From contig ML976737.1 in assembly GCA_010015655.1 (NCBI GenBank), positions 1-64,000 of the forward strand: 64,000 bases of DNA, read 5' to 3'. Under the pieces are notes generated by a model. It searched no databases. It had not been told where the DNA came from and saw only the letters and a program-made list of their open reading frames with translations. Every line of letters starts with the position of its first letter. Positions within the stretch are counted from its first letter, which is position 1. The stretch is from Bimuria novae-zelandiae CBS 107.79 (taxonomy: Eukaryota > Ascomycota > Dothideomycetes > Pleosporales > Didymosphaeriaceae). The position numbers and the translations under genes were made by a program. Positions 51,601-63,892 of the stretch are shown in pieces.

Positions 51601-54440
51601 TCGTAGCCTACTATCTTTTTTATAAACAAAGAGTATAAGAAAGGCTATAAGGCTCTAACTAGATTTTTACTTCCCTAAGAGTAGATTTCTCTATATTAGC
51701 TCTTTTAACTCTTTTTTTATTTATAGGTAAGGGGCCTTAGGCGCTCTAGCCATAGCTTAGCTCCTTTTACTAGTAGTGTCTTGTAATCCTACTTTTTATG
51801 TTTAGGCAGGATAGTCTTATCGTACTCCTTAAATAGGTCTATAAACTCCTTGTATTCTTCTAACAAACCTAGGTTATTAAGAACTATCTTAGCCTTCTAG
51901 AACTATATATAGTGCACCTGTCTTAAGTATTACTTTAAAATCCTATTTATCTTGTATACTAATACTTTTTATATCTTAGATAGTTAGTTCCCCTTTTTTA
52001 CCTAAAGTTTCTAAAAGGTTTCTTTTTCGTCAGGGCTCGCCTAAGCCATTATTAGTAGATTTTAGGGAAGGATTATTCGTTTAATTTAGTCTATTTATAA
52101 ATTATATTACTCTAGCTATTTATATCTTATAATAGCTTTAATATCTCTTATCTTTACAACAGTAAAAACATATTAGCTCTCTAGGCCTTCTACATTAACT
52201 TATACTAGCGCCGTCTTAAGGCGCAGCTAACTATTACTATATTCCTATAATTAGGTCTTGTTTATAAGTTCTATCTATAGTAGTATCCTCTTATTATAAT
52301 ATAGCATATTATACTTTTTAACTACTTATAGGGCTATTAGACACGCGTCCGCCCCTAAGTTAATAAGTACTATAATATAATACCTATATACTATAATATT
52401 CTTAATTAAGCGTTTCTTAACTTGGCAAGTGTCTACTTAATAAGCTATAGTAATTATACTATTACTAGTGTGGCTCGTTGCTTAGTAATAATCTAGTTTT
52501 TTAAGTCCTTAAAGTACTTAGACTTATTTTAGTTTTCTTATAAGGCTTTTACCTCCTGTATCTAACCCTTAAGTTAGGCTAACTTTAAGATTTCTTTAAC
52601 CCTATATTACTTATATTATTATTAATATAGCGCATAGGTCTCTCTAATCCTATCTAATTTATATACTCCCTAATTCCTGTGTTGTAGGTAGTTTAGAGTA
52701 AGGCACTTATTCTAGGCTAATACTTTATATTTTAAGTAGTTATTAAAGGAAGCTACTTCTTCCTGTAGGCTTAGGTATATAAAGCACTATAGGTTATATT
52801 AGTCTTATTTAATTATTAGGTAATATACGTCTTTTTTTAGCTACGTACTTTTTATTATTATGCTAGTGTCCTAGGGATCTAGGCCTTAAGGGAACTAGCC
52901 TATCTTAAACTTTTATTACCTATATAGTTTATAGATACTATTAAAATATTCATACTAGCTATTCTACTTATAGTGCTTAGCCTAATAGACTAGGAAGTAT
53001 TTATAGTAATTATTAGGTACGCTATACTAGTCTTTTTTAAGTCTATAGTATTTTAAGCCTCCTAGAAAGTAAGAGGCTTTAACTTTAGCCTTAGAGTGCT
53101 ATTAGCATCCTTTTCGTGTGCATTACCACCACTTGGCATGTGTGTGTTATTCTTGTATCGTGACCTGGCGTAGGTACTGCTTCGAGGGTCCTTGTAGCTT
53201 TTCAGCAAGCTAATAAGCGTCCCACGCATGTGGTCCTTGTACGATTACTTTCGCCTCGCACTAAGACGAGTGATGTAACGTGCTGCTGCACATCTAGCAG
53301 GTGTTATCTGCCAGTCGCTGGAAGATCTGGTATTCGTGGAGGGTTTTTCGTCCCTCTCCCCATTCTTTTATTGGTTCTGGGATTTCTTGTGTGAGGTCTA
53401 TCTCTTCCGCCTCTGCTGGCATAAGGGTGGCCATGGCCACTCGTAGGAGGTTGGTCGTATTGACCTTGGTCTCCTGACCTTCGCAGTCCTTGGCGAAGTG
53501 GCCTTGCTTACCACATCAGAGGCAGGCCTTGTCCTTAAACCTCCATTCTTATTCTTCTTGCAAGATTCCACTCCTGCCCTAGTAGTTCTTCTTAGGTTTA
53601 TACGGCTGCTTTCCCTTACTATTTCTTTTTTTATACCACTAGGCTTCGTTAGTTATAATAACATCTCTGTCCTAATCTCTTCCAACGGGTCTAGCGTTAT
53701 TTTCTTTTCTAGAGAGCAGATAGGTACCATGCTATTTCTCTAGCTTTCGCTTATATAGGCGATTATCTATTTTAATAGTATTATTAATAAGCTTTTCTAG
53801 ATCGTCTGCTTTTCTTTAGTAGACTAGTTTATCTTTAACTAATTCTTTTAGTCTATTATAGTAGGCAATTATAAGTAGGGCTTCTCCCTATTTATTAAGT
53901 TCTACTACTATTTATTTAAATTCTAAAGTATAAAGTACCGCTAATTTCTTCTAGCGTAGGCGTTAAAGGCGTATTTTAGCCTAATATTCTTTATTAATCG
54001 TGCTAAATATTCCTTTTATAGCCATATAAAAGGCCTTTTAGTCCTTAAAGGCGTTCTTAGTAGCGTCCGAATTATAATCCTCTAACTTGCTATTCTTAAG
54101 GAAGTTATTAATTATTAGTCTAGCCTATATAGCTACTTTATCCTATATATTTATATAGGTAATTAAAATTTTATTTTATTCTGTATTAAACCTTCCTAGG
54201 TTGTAACAGATAAATAGTTCTATCTAGGTTAAGAACGTTCCTAGGTAGCCCTTTCTAGAGTAGGGTTTAGGCTTTAGAACCTTTAATTAATATTTTATAT
54301 CTTCTTATTTACTTATCTTCTTATTTATCTAGTTAATAATTTCCTAGAGCTAGGCTATTTAAGCTACTTATTTAATAATTTTTTTTAGAGTCTTCTCTTT
54401 AGGTGCTAGAGCTATAATAGTTAAACTAGGTCCTGCTATT
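48640..54440 (-). pseudogene. gag-pol relic of the first gypsy element
   Basis: Many stops. Legible parts on the minus strand: zinc knuckle ACL*CGKQGHFAKDCEG (Arg codon CGA now TGA); reverse transcriptase with YLNDILIY where YLDDILIY is expected (codons 51300-51289, Asp-to-Asn by G-to-A), then GTLEEHKEHV and TETEYLGFII; RNase H with LRVYIDALDYALGAILL-like text. The order gag, RT, RNase H, integrase is that of Ty3/gypsy. Non-functional. Confidence 0.75.
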
Positions 54441-54460
54441 ATACTATAAGGTAGTTAAAA

Positions 54461-54909
54461 TGTTATAAGGCTCTTACACCTTATTTTAATTTAAGTTAAG
54501 GTAGTAAGGTATTATAGTACTTTATAAATTATTTAATAATATAAGTTAATGCAACACTTAGCGCGAGGCTAAATAATTTAATTTTATAATAAAGTAAGAT
54601 AACTATTAGTCTATATAGGAGAACGTACTTGCACAAAAGATATATAAGTTAACTATAAGGAGTATAATAAAGGAAACTATCCTATATAAATATCCTCCTT
54701 GTCCTATAGCATCCCACGATGTCCCATGTCCTGACATTGTAGGATCCTATGGGATTTCCTAGGACGTCACGTGAGCAGGGGTCACGTGGTCCCACGGTGT
54801 CCCATGGTCTTGGCGTCTGGGACAGCCTGGGACGTTACATAAGCCTGAGGTGGGGCCCGGATGCCGTCATAAGGCTCTCCGTCCCACCGTCGACTTCTGG
54901 ACCGTAACA
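54461..54909 (-). repeat. 5' LTR of the gypsy element
   Basis: Ends TGTTATAAGG ... CCGTAACA. Its outer ~200 bases (54,710-54,909) are GC-normal, while the inner half is AT-rich, the same split as in the other LTR. Followed by CTAGC target duplication. Confidence 0.85.
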
Positions 54910-55037
54910 CTAGCAAGCTAGTCACTCTACTAAAACTAACGCGACTTTCTACACGATAGCTTAATAACGTAATAGTTAAATTTAATATAGATAGATTAAT
55001 ATAATAGGCATAATCTCTAGGTACACTAGCTCCTTCT

Positions 55038-55290
55038 TATTAAGTCCAGAAGGGATAGCTGATCCCAGAGGAGCTAAGGTTAGTTCTTAGGCAAGAGTAC
55101 TAGTAAGGTAAGAAAGGGATTATTAATAGCTTATGCATATTAATACGATATTAGTATTAAAAGTAATATGTAGTTATAAATAAATTAATAATATTTAAGT
55201 ATAATCTAAACATTAAATTAATAAACGAGGTTAAACACGAAGATAAAGAGTCTATCTCTAGAGTTTCTATATACTAGTCCTGGACTGCTC
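55038..55290. repeat. LTR fragment related to the solo LTR at 55,764
   Basis: TATTAAGTCCAGAAGGGATA ... GAGCTAAGGTTAGTTCTTAG aligns with the first ~230 bases of the solo LTR (TGTTAAGATCTTAAAGGGGT ... GGCTAAGGTTGGTTCTCGGG), ending near AAACACGAAGATAAAGAG. Downstream the two differ completely, so it is a different subfamily or a truncated copy. The right end is not defined. Confidence 0.5.
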
Positions 55291-55763
55291 GCTGGCGAGC
55301 GCTCTTCGCAGGCCGCTCTCTAACGAGTACTCTCTAGCGAACAGTCACATGACTTCGTAAGCGCTGACAACGCGGCAAGCGAAGACAATGGTGTCTTTAT
55401 ATATACGCACTATAACTAAGTATAAAATAGTTTACTATCCTTATATTAAATTATTTCTTAAATTACGTATCTCTTAGCTATTACTTATATAAGTTATTAA
55501 CCTTACCTATTACTCATTTATTAGTTAGTATCATGTCCGTAGGTTTTACTATTTATAAATATTACTTTTATTAAGAAATTTTTAGTGCTAATACTATTAT
55601 AGAAAATCTTTATATGAATTATTATCTTAAGAGCTATATTTATTACGTTATACTAAGTACTAGTCTAAAGTGTGCTAAGTGCTTTTACAAAGGTTATTTA
55701 TACGTAAATATAGGTTAGGCTTCCTTAAATAAAACTTAAGAGGAAAACAAAAAGGCAAAAAGT

Positions 55764-56200
55764 TGTTAAGATCTTAAAGGGGTAGCTAGTCCCTAAGGGG
55801 CTAAGGTTGGTTCTCGGGCAGGAATACTATAGTAGGACAGGAGAGGGTTGTAGTAATAGCTTACGCTTGTTACTAGGGCGTTAGTATTAAAGGTGTGTAT
55901 AGCATAATTAAATTAACAAGGTTGCTTATTCAGATCTAAACGATAGATTAATAAACAGGTTAAACACGATGATAGAAGAGACTATCCTCGTGTCCCTATA
56001 TATATGACTTGTCCCACGAATCCCAGGTGTCCCAAGAATCCCAAAATCCCATATGCCAAGATACTTCTGGGACGCCCGATATTTCTGGGACGCGTGACTT
56101 GGTCACGTGGTCCGTGGCTAAGTCAGGAACCTTGACTGGTCGCACGGATAAGTGCCCATGCCCCGCCTCGTGTCATGTTGGATCTCAACGGGTCCTAACA
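55764..56200. repeat. solo LTR (437 bp) with target duplication
   Basis: Begins TGTTAAGATC and ends GGGTCCTAACA, flanked by AAAGT on both sides (55759-55763 and 56201-56205). No internal domain nearby, so it is a solo LTR left by recombination between the LTRs of a lost element. Contains a run of TCCCA-type repeats near 56,010-56,055 and GGTCACGTGGTCC at 56101-56113. Confidence 0.75.
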
Positions 56201-56205
56201 AAAGT

Positions 56206-56880
56206 AAATAAAAAAGAGTTAGCTATAGTAATTACATAAAGAGCGTACTTATAAAAAAACGTTATATCTTGCTATAAAAATGGCTACGAAAGGAGAGGAT
56301 GTGAACGCTAAAATAATAGATTATTTAAGGGCTAATACTATAGTTAGTTATTCTACTAACGTATAATTAACGTTAAATTTATTTAATAGAATATTTTTAG
56401 TGCCTTTATCTTTATACTAGGTGTATTAAATTTTATATAAATTTATTAATCATTTATTAATAGTTCTTGAGGCATTTTTAAAGTTTCTAAGTATCTTTGC
56501 TATGCGTATAACCTTCCTACTTAATAAAGTATATACTTGGCTAACTCTTATGCTATAGTCTCTATTTAATTTTAAATTCATTTTCTTCCTTAGGCTAGTA
56601 ATAGAAGGTAGTTTTAACTAGTATGTTAGGGTTTATAGGTTTTAATTAGTTAGTATAACATACTAAATGTATCTTTACTTCTAGTAGTAGTTCTAATTAG
56701 TAATTGACTAGTAACATCTATTTAGAAATAAAAAATTGCCTAATCTTAATAAAATTTTATTTTTTATATTTTTCCTTTTAGGTTTAGAAATTCTTTACAA
56801 GTAAATATACTTTATACTTTTTTTTTTTTGCAAAGGTGCTATTGTTTATTTTTCGTTAGTGTAGTAAATACCTTACTATT
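56206..56880. other. AT-rich spacer between LTR elements
   Basis: No legible coding or repeat structure. Long A/T runs near 56,820. Confidence 0.4.
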
Positions 56881-57165
56881 TGTAAAAAGCGCCCTGACTA
56901 CGGGCGACTCAGTCTATCCATAGTACTAAGGCGATCCCTTAGAGAGGGAAGAGAAGGGCTGCGGCGAGGGAAGTAGATAGGCGAAAGGCCTGGATAGCGC
57001 TAGTCTAGAGCGGACTAGGGCCGTCGAGGGACCTCGACCTACGACTCGTGACAAAGGCTCTTTTCTTTAAGGGTCTTAACCGCAAGAATAAGTACGTAAT
57101 AACTAGCCTAATTAGGCCTCGCGTATTACGTAAGCTAATAACGTAAGCTAAATCTTAGGCTTACA
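56881..57165 (-). repeat. 3' LTR of the second gypsy element (285 bp)
   Basis: TGTAAAAAGCGCCC ... GGCTTACA, with TGTAA/TTACA ends. The first 108 bases match 63893-64000 with four differences, all transitions. The right end is inferred from the terminal match. Confidence 0.7.
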
Positions 57166-57345
57166 CTAAGGCCTAAAACCCTTATTCTTACTTTCTACTC
57201 GGCGGCTTACCTTATCCCGGAGGCTCTCTAACCCGTAAGTACGACCTGGCTAATCTATGGCAGTCTAGGGTGCCTAACCCTAGATGCCCCCTATTTTAGT
57301 ACCTAGCCGCTCCAAATTTAGGGATTGTAAAGGTAGACTAACCTG

Positions 57346-58400
57346 GTGCAGGCCTACCAAGTCGTCCCTGTACTTGTTACTTCTCCACCGCCCTCTTTAG
57401 CAACCTTTAGACTTTGTCTAGATATACCTACGCTATTTAGCACTATAAGTACCGCGAACGCTATCCTTAAGGCCCTAGTTAATAAGGCGCGTGCGAGCGC
57501 GGTTAGTACTATTAACTTATGCTATACCTGCTTTCCTATTATCCTAAATAGCTTTAAGTAGTCTAATTATAAGAAGATAAAGCTTTATTAGTTTTAGGTT
57601 AAGGAGATGCGTCGTGTTTAGTCTAGGGTAGTGTATGTTAATCTTGGCCTAATAGATTTAGAGGACTATAATTTAATCTACCGCTACGATGCCTGCTACG
57701 GCAATAGTAAGGATTATTAGTAGGTAAGTTAGCGCTTCGAGGGTTATATAGGGGTTTCGAGGCTAATTAGTAGTAGATACCTAAAGACAACTTAAAGAAC
57801 GTGTTAAGTGCCCTAATTACCCTTATGCTACGCTTAAGCCGAATTAATGCGTATATATATAATAAGATTAACCTCTCTAGATTAGATAAGGTATTAGTAA
57901 AGGCCACCGCGCAGGTACTAGAGATAGAATAGAGCGATATTATTATATAAGTATTATCTAGTATAGTTAAGGGTTATCTAGACTAAGTCGCATAGGGCCA
58001 CTAGATCTAAATTCTACGGAAACCCGTTAACCCCCTACTACTTGGGTTATAACACCTAGCCTCCTAAGGAGATTATTCCGGTAGTGGGCCTCTCTATTAA
58101 GGAGAAGTAGAAGAGGAAAGCTTCTATTATAGAGGGGGGTAGTCTAACCTCCCTAGTTACTACTAGTGCTCTTACCCCTAGGCGTAAGAAGGTTGCTCTT
58201 AAGTTAGTAAAGGTCCTTAACCCTAATCCCGGGTTATTAATACTAATTTAGGATAGTTGGCGTTTAAGGCTAGTGTCTTAGCCACGCTAGACTTCCTCGT
58301 AGAGGAAGTAAAGAAGAAGATTAAAAGTAAGGGTAGTTAAAAGACTTTTTAGCAAGCCTATAAGTCTAAGCGCCTAACTAATTAAGAGGGTTATTTAGTA
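57346..58400 (+). pseudogene. degenerate plus-strand frame, antisense to gypsy pol
   Basis: Between the LTR and the pol end the plus strand reads protein-like text broken by stops: SLATFRLCLDIPTLFSTIST, ANAILKALVNKARASAVSTI, VYVNLGLIDLEDYNLIYRYD, LITLMLRLSRINAYIYNKIN, LSRLDKVLVKATAQVLEIEQ, and a Lys/Arg-rich end. Stops fall where Gln or Trp is plausible. It may be an extra element-encoded ORF or a captured or older gene. No family recognised. Confidence 0.4.
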
Positions 58401-58669
58401 TAATCTAGGGATTCCTGCCCCTATTAACGGTGTTTAGATTTTATTTACGTTCTATACCCTTAGGCGGTTTTAATTAGGTTTCGGTTGACTATGATCGCGT
58501 TGGGTACGGTCTAAATAGGCTTATAAGCCTCTATTAGGCCCCGAGAAGCGTGAATAGGCCTAGATAGCTTATTCTAGTCTTTAGTCTATTTAAGAATCCT
58601 CTACCTTATTCATTCTAGTATTTCGCAGCCTATAAAGTGTACTCTCTAAGGTAATCTATTACTAATTAC

Positions 58670-61600
58670 TATCGAGTGCTGTCTTCCTCCTTCTCTAGGG
58701 GGGCGACCCCGCCTCTTAGGCTCCTGTCTAGGGCGACCTTTAGTCTCCTTGTCTAAGCCCTTTAGGAACTGCTTTATCGCCCTTTTAGAGATCTCCTCTA
58801 TAGATAATTACTAGTTCTTATCGCTATCGTATCCTTTCTACTTAACTTTATATAGCTATTCTCCGTCCTAGAGTACCTAAGATCTAATTTCTTTAATTAG
58901 GTATATATCCTCCCCTGCTTATAATATAATAACCTTAGGCGGGCTTTGCTCCTGTTATAGTAGTCCTTCTAGGGCTGCCTGATTTAGGAGAGATACATAG
59001 AACACTAGGTAAATATTAAAGTCCTTTAGCAGCTCTAGCTTATATGCCTATTAACTAATCCGCCATTTTACCTTATAGGGACCCTAGGACTTATAGTTAA
59101 GTTTCTTCTTAGGCCTAGTTAACCGTATGTTGCGGGCGTCGAGGTATACCATGTCCCCTACTATAAAGGTTTGGGCCTTATGCTTCCTATTGTACCACGT
59201 TGCCTAGTACGCCTGTGCCCTAAGGATCGCTTGGGTTATCTAGGCCCTAGTCTAGGCTAGAACTGCCGCTCTGGCCCTTATTGTAGGTACCGACCCGCGC
59301 AGCTATACTTCTTAGGGCAGGCCTACTATTAGTAGATTTAGGCTATACACTATAATAAATAGCGACACTCCTATAGAGCTGTAGATGCTATTATTATACG
59401 AATATTCTACTTTAGATAGAAGGTCTGCCTAATTAGATTGTTTGTAGTTACAGAATACTTAAAGGTACTATTTAAGCGTTTAGTTCTATCGTTTTGTCTA
59501 TCCGTCTGTCTGCGGGTGGAAGGTAGTAGAGAGGAGTTACTTAGTTTTTAAATATTAAGTAAAGGTGCTCTAATAAGCCAATATAAATAGGCTGCCTCTA
59601 TCTATAACTATTAACTTTAGAAGGCCGTATAGGCGCAGAACCTCTCTCCTAAAAACCTTAGCTAGCTTTACTACCTTTAGGTCCTTTCGCGTAGGGATAT
59701 AGTGTGCCATCTTAGAAAACTAGTTAATAATTACTAAGATACTATTATAATAATAGGCTCTAGATTTGCTCTTAGGTAGATCTATTACTATGTCTATAGT
59801 AATGTCCTCTTAGATGCCCCTTAGGACTAGTAGGCTGTTAAGTTGGCTGTGCGTTATGTATTAGACAGGTTTTGCCCTAGAGCACGCTTAACAGGTCTAG
59901 ACGTAGTCTTTTACGTATTATTAGATACTAGGCTACTAGAACTCTCGTAGTACTAGCTCTAAAGTCTTAGTAAAGCTAAAATAGCCCGCGAGGGGGTTAT
60001 CGTGGCATTATTAAAGGACGTGTACCCTCGCTAGAGGTGGCACGTATAGCCTATTCTCGTACCGTAATAGGTTGGCTGGTCCAATTATCTAGCGCTTTAG
60101 CCATTCTGGCTTTGCTATCTCTGGCCCTTAGAGGTACTAGAGGATTTGTTCTGCAGTTTCGTCCCCTTAGCTATTTCTCTTTAATAGCTCTACTATAGGG
60201 TAAGCGCTTATTAAATCGTTTACCGCCGCCTCTTTAGTTACTAACGTTTCGGGTCTAGCGACCCTTGTTGCTACTACTAGTCTAGGGCTTCCTGCCTACT
60301 TTAGTAGCTATAGGCTACTTGCCACGCCTGCTTCGTCCGAAGCGTCGCCTTTTAGCTATAACTTATACTATAAGGCCTTAAGAAGTCTTTACTAGGAACT
60401 GCCTATCCTGCCTAAGCTTGTTTCCTCCTTTAACTCGTAGTTAGGTCTCTGTAATGGTCTATTAGCGGGATTTATTTTTCCTAGATAGTATTTAATTTTA
60501 AAATTAAATATTATAAGCTATTCGGCCCACCTTGCCTGTTATTTAGTTAGGACTTTTATAGACATAAACCCTTGCAGGTTAGCATAGTTAGTTAGAAGCT
60601 TAACCTTTCTGCTAACACCCTCTAGGTAGTGTCGCTAATACTTAAAAGCTTTAATAATTACTAGCAACTTGCTATTATGCGTGTTGTAGTTTCGTTCTGC
60701 CTAGTTTATCTTGCGCAAATAAAAAGTAACTAGGTGCTATTATAGCTTCCTATGTTTATCTAGTTGCGGTTAGCTTAAGATACCCGAGATCGCGAAACCT
60801 GAAGCGTTAGTTTCTACTCTTAAAGGTCTTTTAAGGTTAAAGTAGGCTAGTAAGGGCCCTCGCATAAAGCTCTCTTTTAGCTAGTAAAAGGAGGCCTTAG
60901 CCTGCTTTAGTAGGCTTATTATAACTAATTTCTTAAGTCTTTATCGCTGTCTGCCCTTAGTAGCTCCCTTTAGCCTTCTTGTTAGGGCGTAAAGGGGTGC
61001 CGCTACTTAAGAGAATCCTTTTATAAACCTTTAATAGTAGTTAGCAAAGCTAAGGAAGATCCTAACTACTTAAACTAAGTTTAGTTTAGGCTAATTTTTT
61101 ATAGAGGCGACGCGGTCCTCCTCTATCTCTACGCTATTTAGGAATACTATAAAGCCTAGGTATCCTACCTTGCGTGTATAGAATTCGCATTTAGATAGTT
61201 TGGCGTATAGCCGGCGTTTAACAAGGCATTCTAGCACTATCTAAACGTGCTAGATATATTCCTCCTTCGTCTTAGAGTAGATAAGGATATTATTAAGGTA
61301 CATAATATAGCAAATGTCGAGAAGGTCCGATAGTATATTATTAATATGGCTTTAGAAGGTTGCAGGCGCGTTTGTTAAGCTAAAAGGCATTACTATATAT
61401 TTATACTATCTATACCTTATTTAGAAGGCTATCTTCCATTTATCTCCTGCCCTAATTCGGACGCGGTGGTAGGCGTCCCTTAGGTCTAGTTTAGTATAGA
61501 TCCAGGCATCCCCTAGTTAGTTAAGGGATTTCTGTATTAAGGGAAGTAGGTATTAGTTCTTTATTATAACTGCATTTAGTCCCCTATAGTTAACGTAGAG

Positions 61601-63850
61601 GCGGAGGCCTCTATCCTTTTTCTTTATAAAAAGAATTAGTGCCCCGGCGCTTAATTGCGATAGTTAAATAAAGCCCTATTTAAGGTTCTTCTAGATATAG
61701 TCGCGCAGAACTACTAACTCTAACTCTAATAAACTATAGAGTGGTCTAAAAGGCACTTCCTTACCTTCCTCGATATTAATCTTTATCTCGTGGGGGCTAT
61801 AGTTAGCAAGGATGCTCGCGGCTTCTTCGGAGAAGGCTTTCTCCTATCGTCCCTAGTATTCTTTAGGTAGCGTCCCAGGTGGGCCTCCTAATGTGTCCTT
61901 TAGGGTGGCATATATAACAAAATAATTATTTACTATGTCTTTAGCTGTGCTAGTAAACTCTTTTGCTAATTTAGTAGAGATCTTAGTCTATTTGCGCTTC
62001 CTATAGGCGAAGCGGATAGTCTTATTATAAAAGTTTACGATGGGGTTCTATTCTGCTAGCTAGGGCATTCTTAGGACTATGTCGAATCTACTAATGTTAC
62101 TAACTGTGAACAGGCAACTATTGCTCTTAGTTTTACCGCGACTATTTGTGATAGTGTAGGGGAGCTTCGCCTGGCCTAGAACGCCTAAGTCTTGTCCGTT
62201 TAGCGCCACGTAGCGTTTGCCATTTATTATCGTCACCGTAACCCCTAACTACTTTATTAGATTACTACTAACGAAATTCGCTTTAGCTCCGTAGTCTACT
62301 AGAGCTTTAATTTGTTATTAGTTGCCCTTGTGCTGTACTTTACCGTCTAGCGCGATTAGTAAGCTATTACTCCTATCCTTAGGGGTCCTTATGGCTGCGA
62401 CTAGTTATTATTAACTTTTGTTATAGTTAATCTTGCCTGTAGACTATTAGGCCTCTTAGTCTATAGCTTGTCTTTCCCCGCCTTGGCCTTGTACTTTGAA
62501 CAGGACGCCTTATAATAGCCTGGTTTGTAGTAGTAAAAGTATTAGTTCTTATCCCTGTCCTCTACTGCCTAAGCCTTCTTCTTGCTGTCCTTATCGCGAT
62601 AGTCGCTGTCGTGGCGTCTCTAGTATAGTCTTATGTTATTTAACCTAGATTGCTTTCGATCGTGCCTTTCGTTAGCTAGCTTATTAAGAAAGTTATTATT
62701 AACATCGTGTGTACATTATTTTCTTAACTTATAAGGTTTTAACGCTTACTAATATATATTTACTTTTACTTCTAAGTAAAAGAGGCTCTTTTATTTGCGT
62801 GGCTACTATTTAAGGCGTTCTTAGATTTTTTTATCTAGTGCTATATAGAAGTTATTAATATGGTTTTTATTATTATTATCTAAGGCCTTCTCTAGGTCGC
62901 ATTCCTCCTATTAGTCCTTAAGGTAGTTAAGGAGTTCTGTAGGGGTCTTCTTATTTTATTTAGCTACCTTAATCCTTTAGCGAGCGGCACTCTTTCGCTT
63001 CTAGGCTAATCCTAGGGAGTCTACTATAGTCTACTATAGAAGGTCTTAGGTGACTTTCCTGTGTCGCTTCCGCTCTAGGATCTTGGCGACTATTTAGTTC
63101 TAGTAGTTACGTTGTGTATCTCCTAAGTATCTTACTACGAACCTAACCTGCGCTTTATTAGTTTTAAGGGTAGGTAAGAAGTTAATATAGTCCTTATAGG
63201 CCCTTTTTTATAAGTTTAGTTCCTTATAACCCTTACCCTTAAATTAAGGGGGTTCTAGCAGCTTTAATAGCTATGCGTTTAAGGCAGTAGCTACTATTTA
63301 GATCTAATATTCTTTATCGCGGCTAGTGCGGGCCTAGCCTTGTCTATTCTTTTTTTACGGGCGTTGGATGCTTCTAAAGGCCCTAAATTAGTCTTAACTA
63401 GCATTATCTAAGCTTAAGGACGCGTCCTCTATTAAGCTATTGCTTAATAGGTTATTGCTTGTATCTTTAGCCTTATCTAGGTTGCTATAACCCTCCTCAG
63501 GCTCTAGGGAGTTATTAGAAATACTAGTAGTTATTATCTCGTTCCTAACTAGGGTCTTGCCTTTAGATTAGTAACGCTCTGCTATTAGGGAGGCCTCTAG
63601 TTTCTAAATACGTTGTTAGAGCTATAGCACGCTTAGGCGTTTTTAGAAGGTAACTTCCTCTAATTATTAGTTATTATTACTACCTATAACGGTAGGGGGG
63701 TCTTCCTCTAGGTCTATAAGTGTTATTAGGTCTTCTGTAGGCATTATAACTATTAGAGGCTCTTATTTAGAGAATCTTATAAGTAGTAACCTGCTTTAAG
63801 GGTCTCTTGCCATTTTTAAGGTCTGGCGGGTAACTTTTCGTGTCGATTCC
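58670..63850 (-). pseudogene. gag-pol relic of the second gypsy element, with chromodomain
   Basis: Minus strand, from gag to pol: zinc knuckle near 62,540-62,490 (FYYYKPGYYKASCSKYK, with Cys and His codons mutated to Tyr); reverse transcriptase YLNNILIYSK at 61300-61271 (YLDDILIYSK expected) and TRKVGYLGFIVFLNSVEIEE; RNase H NASGFAISGILS; integrase FHPQTDG*TKR*N*TLK*Y at 59,525-59,468; C-terminal chromodomain YLIKEIRS*VLQDGE*LYKVK*KGYDSDKN near 58,900-58,790. Stops are scattered. Chromodomains steer insertion to heterochromatin in related elements. Confidence 0.75.
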
Positions 63851-63892
63851 ATTATATAGGTGAATTAGATATGAGGGGGTAAGGGATCGTAT

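Larger units (their letters stand above)
47925..54909 (-). mobile_element. complete but RIP-damaged Ty3/gypsy LTR retrotransposon (6,985 bp)
   Basis: Two LTRs of 449 bases (47925-48373 and 54461-54909) with TGTTA/TAACA ends, flanked by the 5-bp duplication CTAGC (47920-47924 and 54910-54914). A polypurine tract borders the 3' LTR. Gag-pol lies on the minus strand: a CCHC zinc knuckle near 53,530-53,484, reverse transcriptase near 51.3 kb, RNase H and integrase toward 48.6 kb. Inserted in the pogo relic. Confidence 0.85.
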
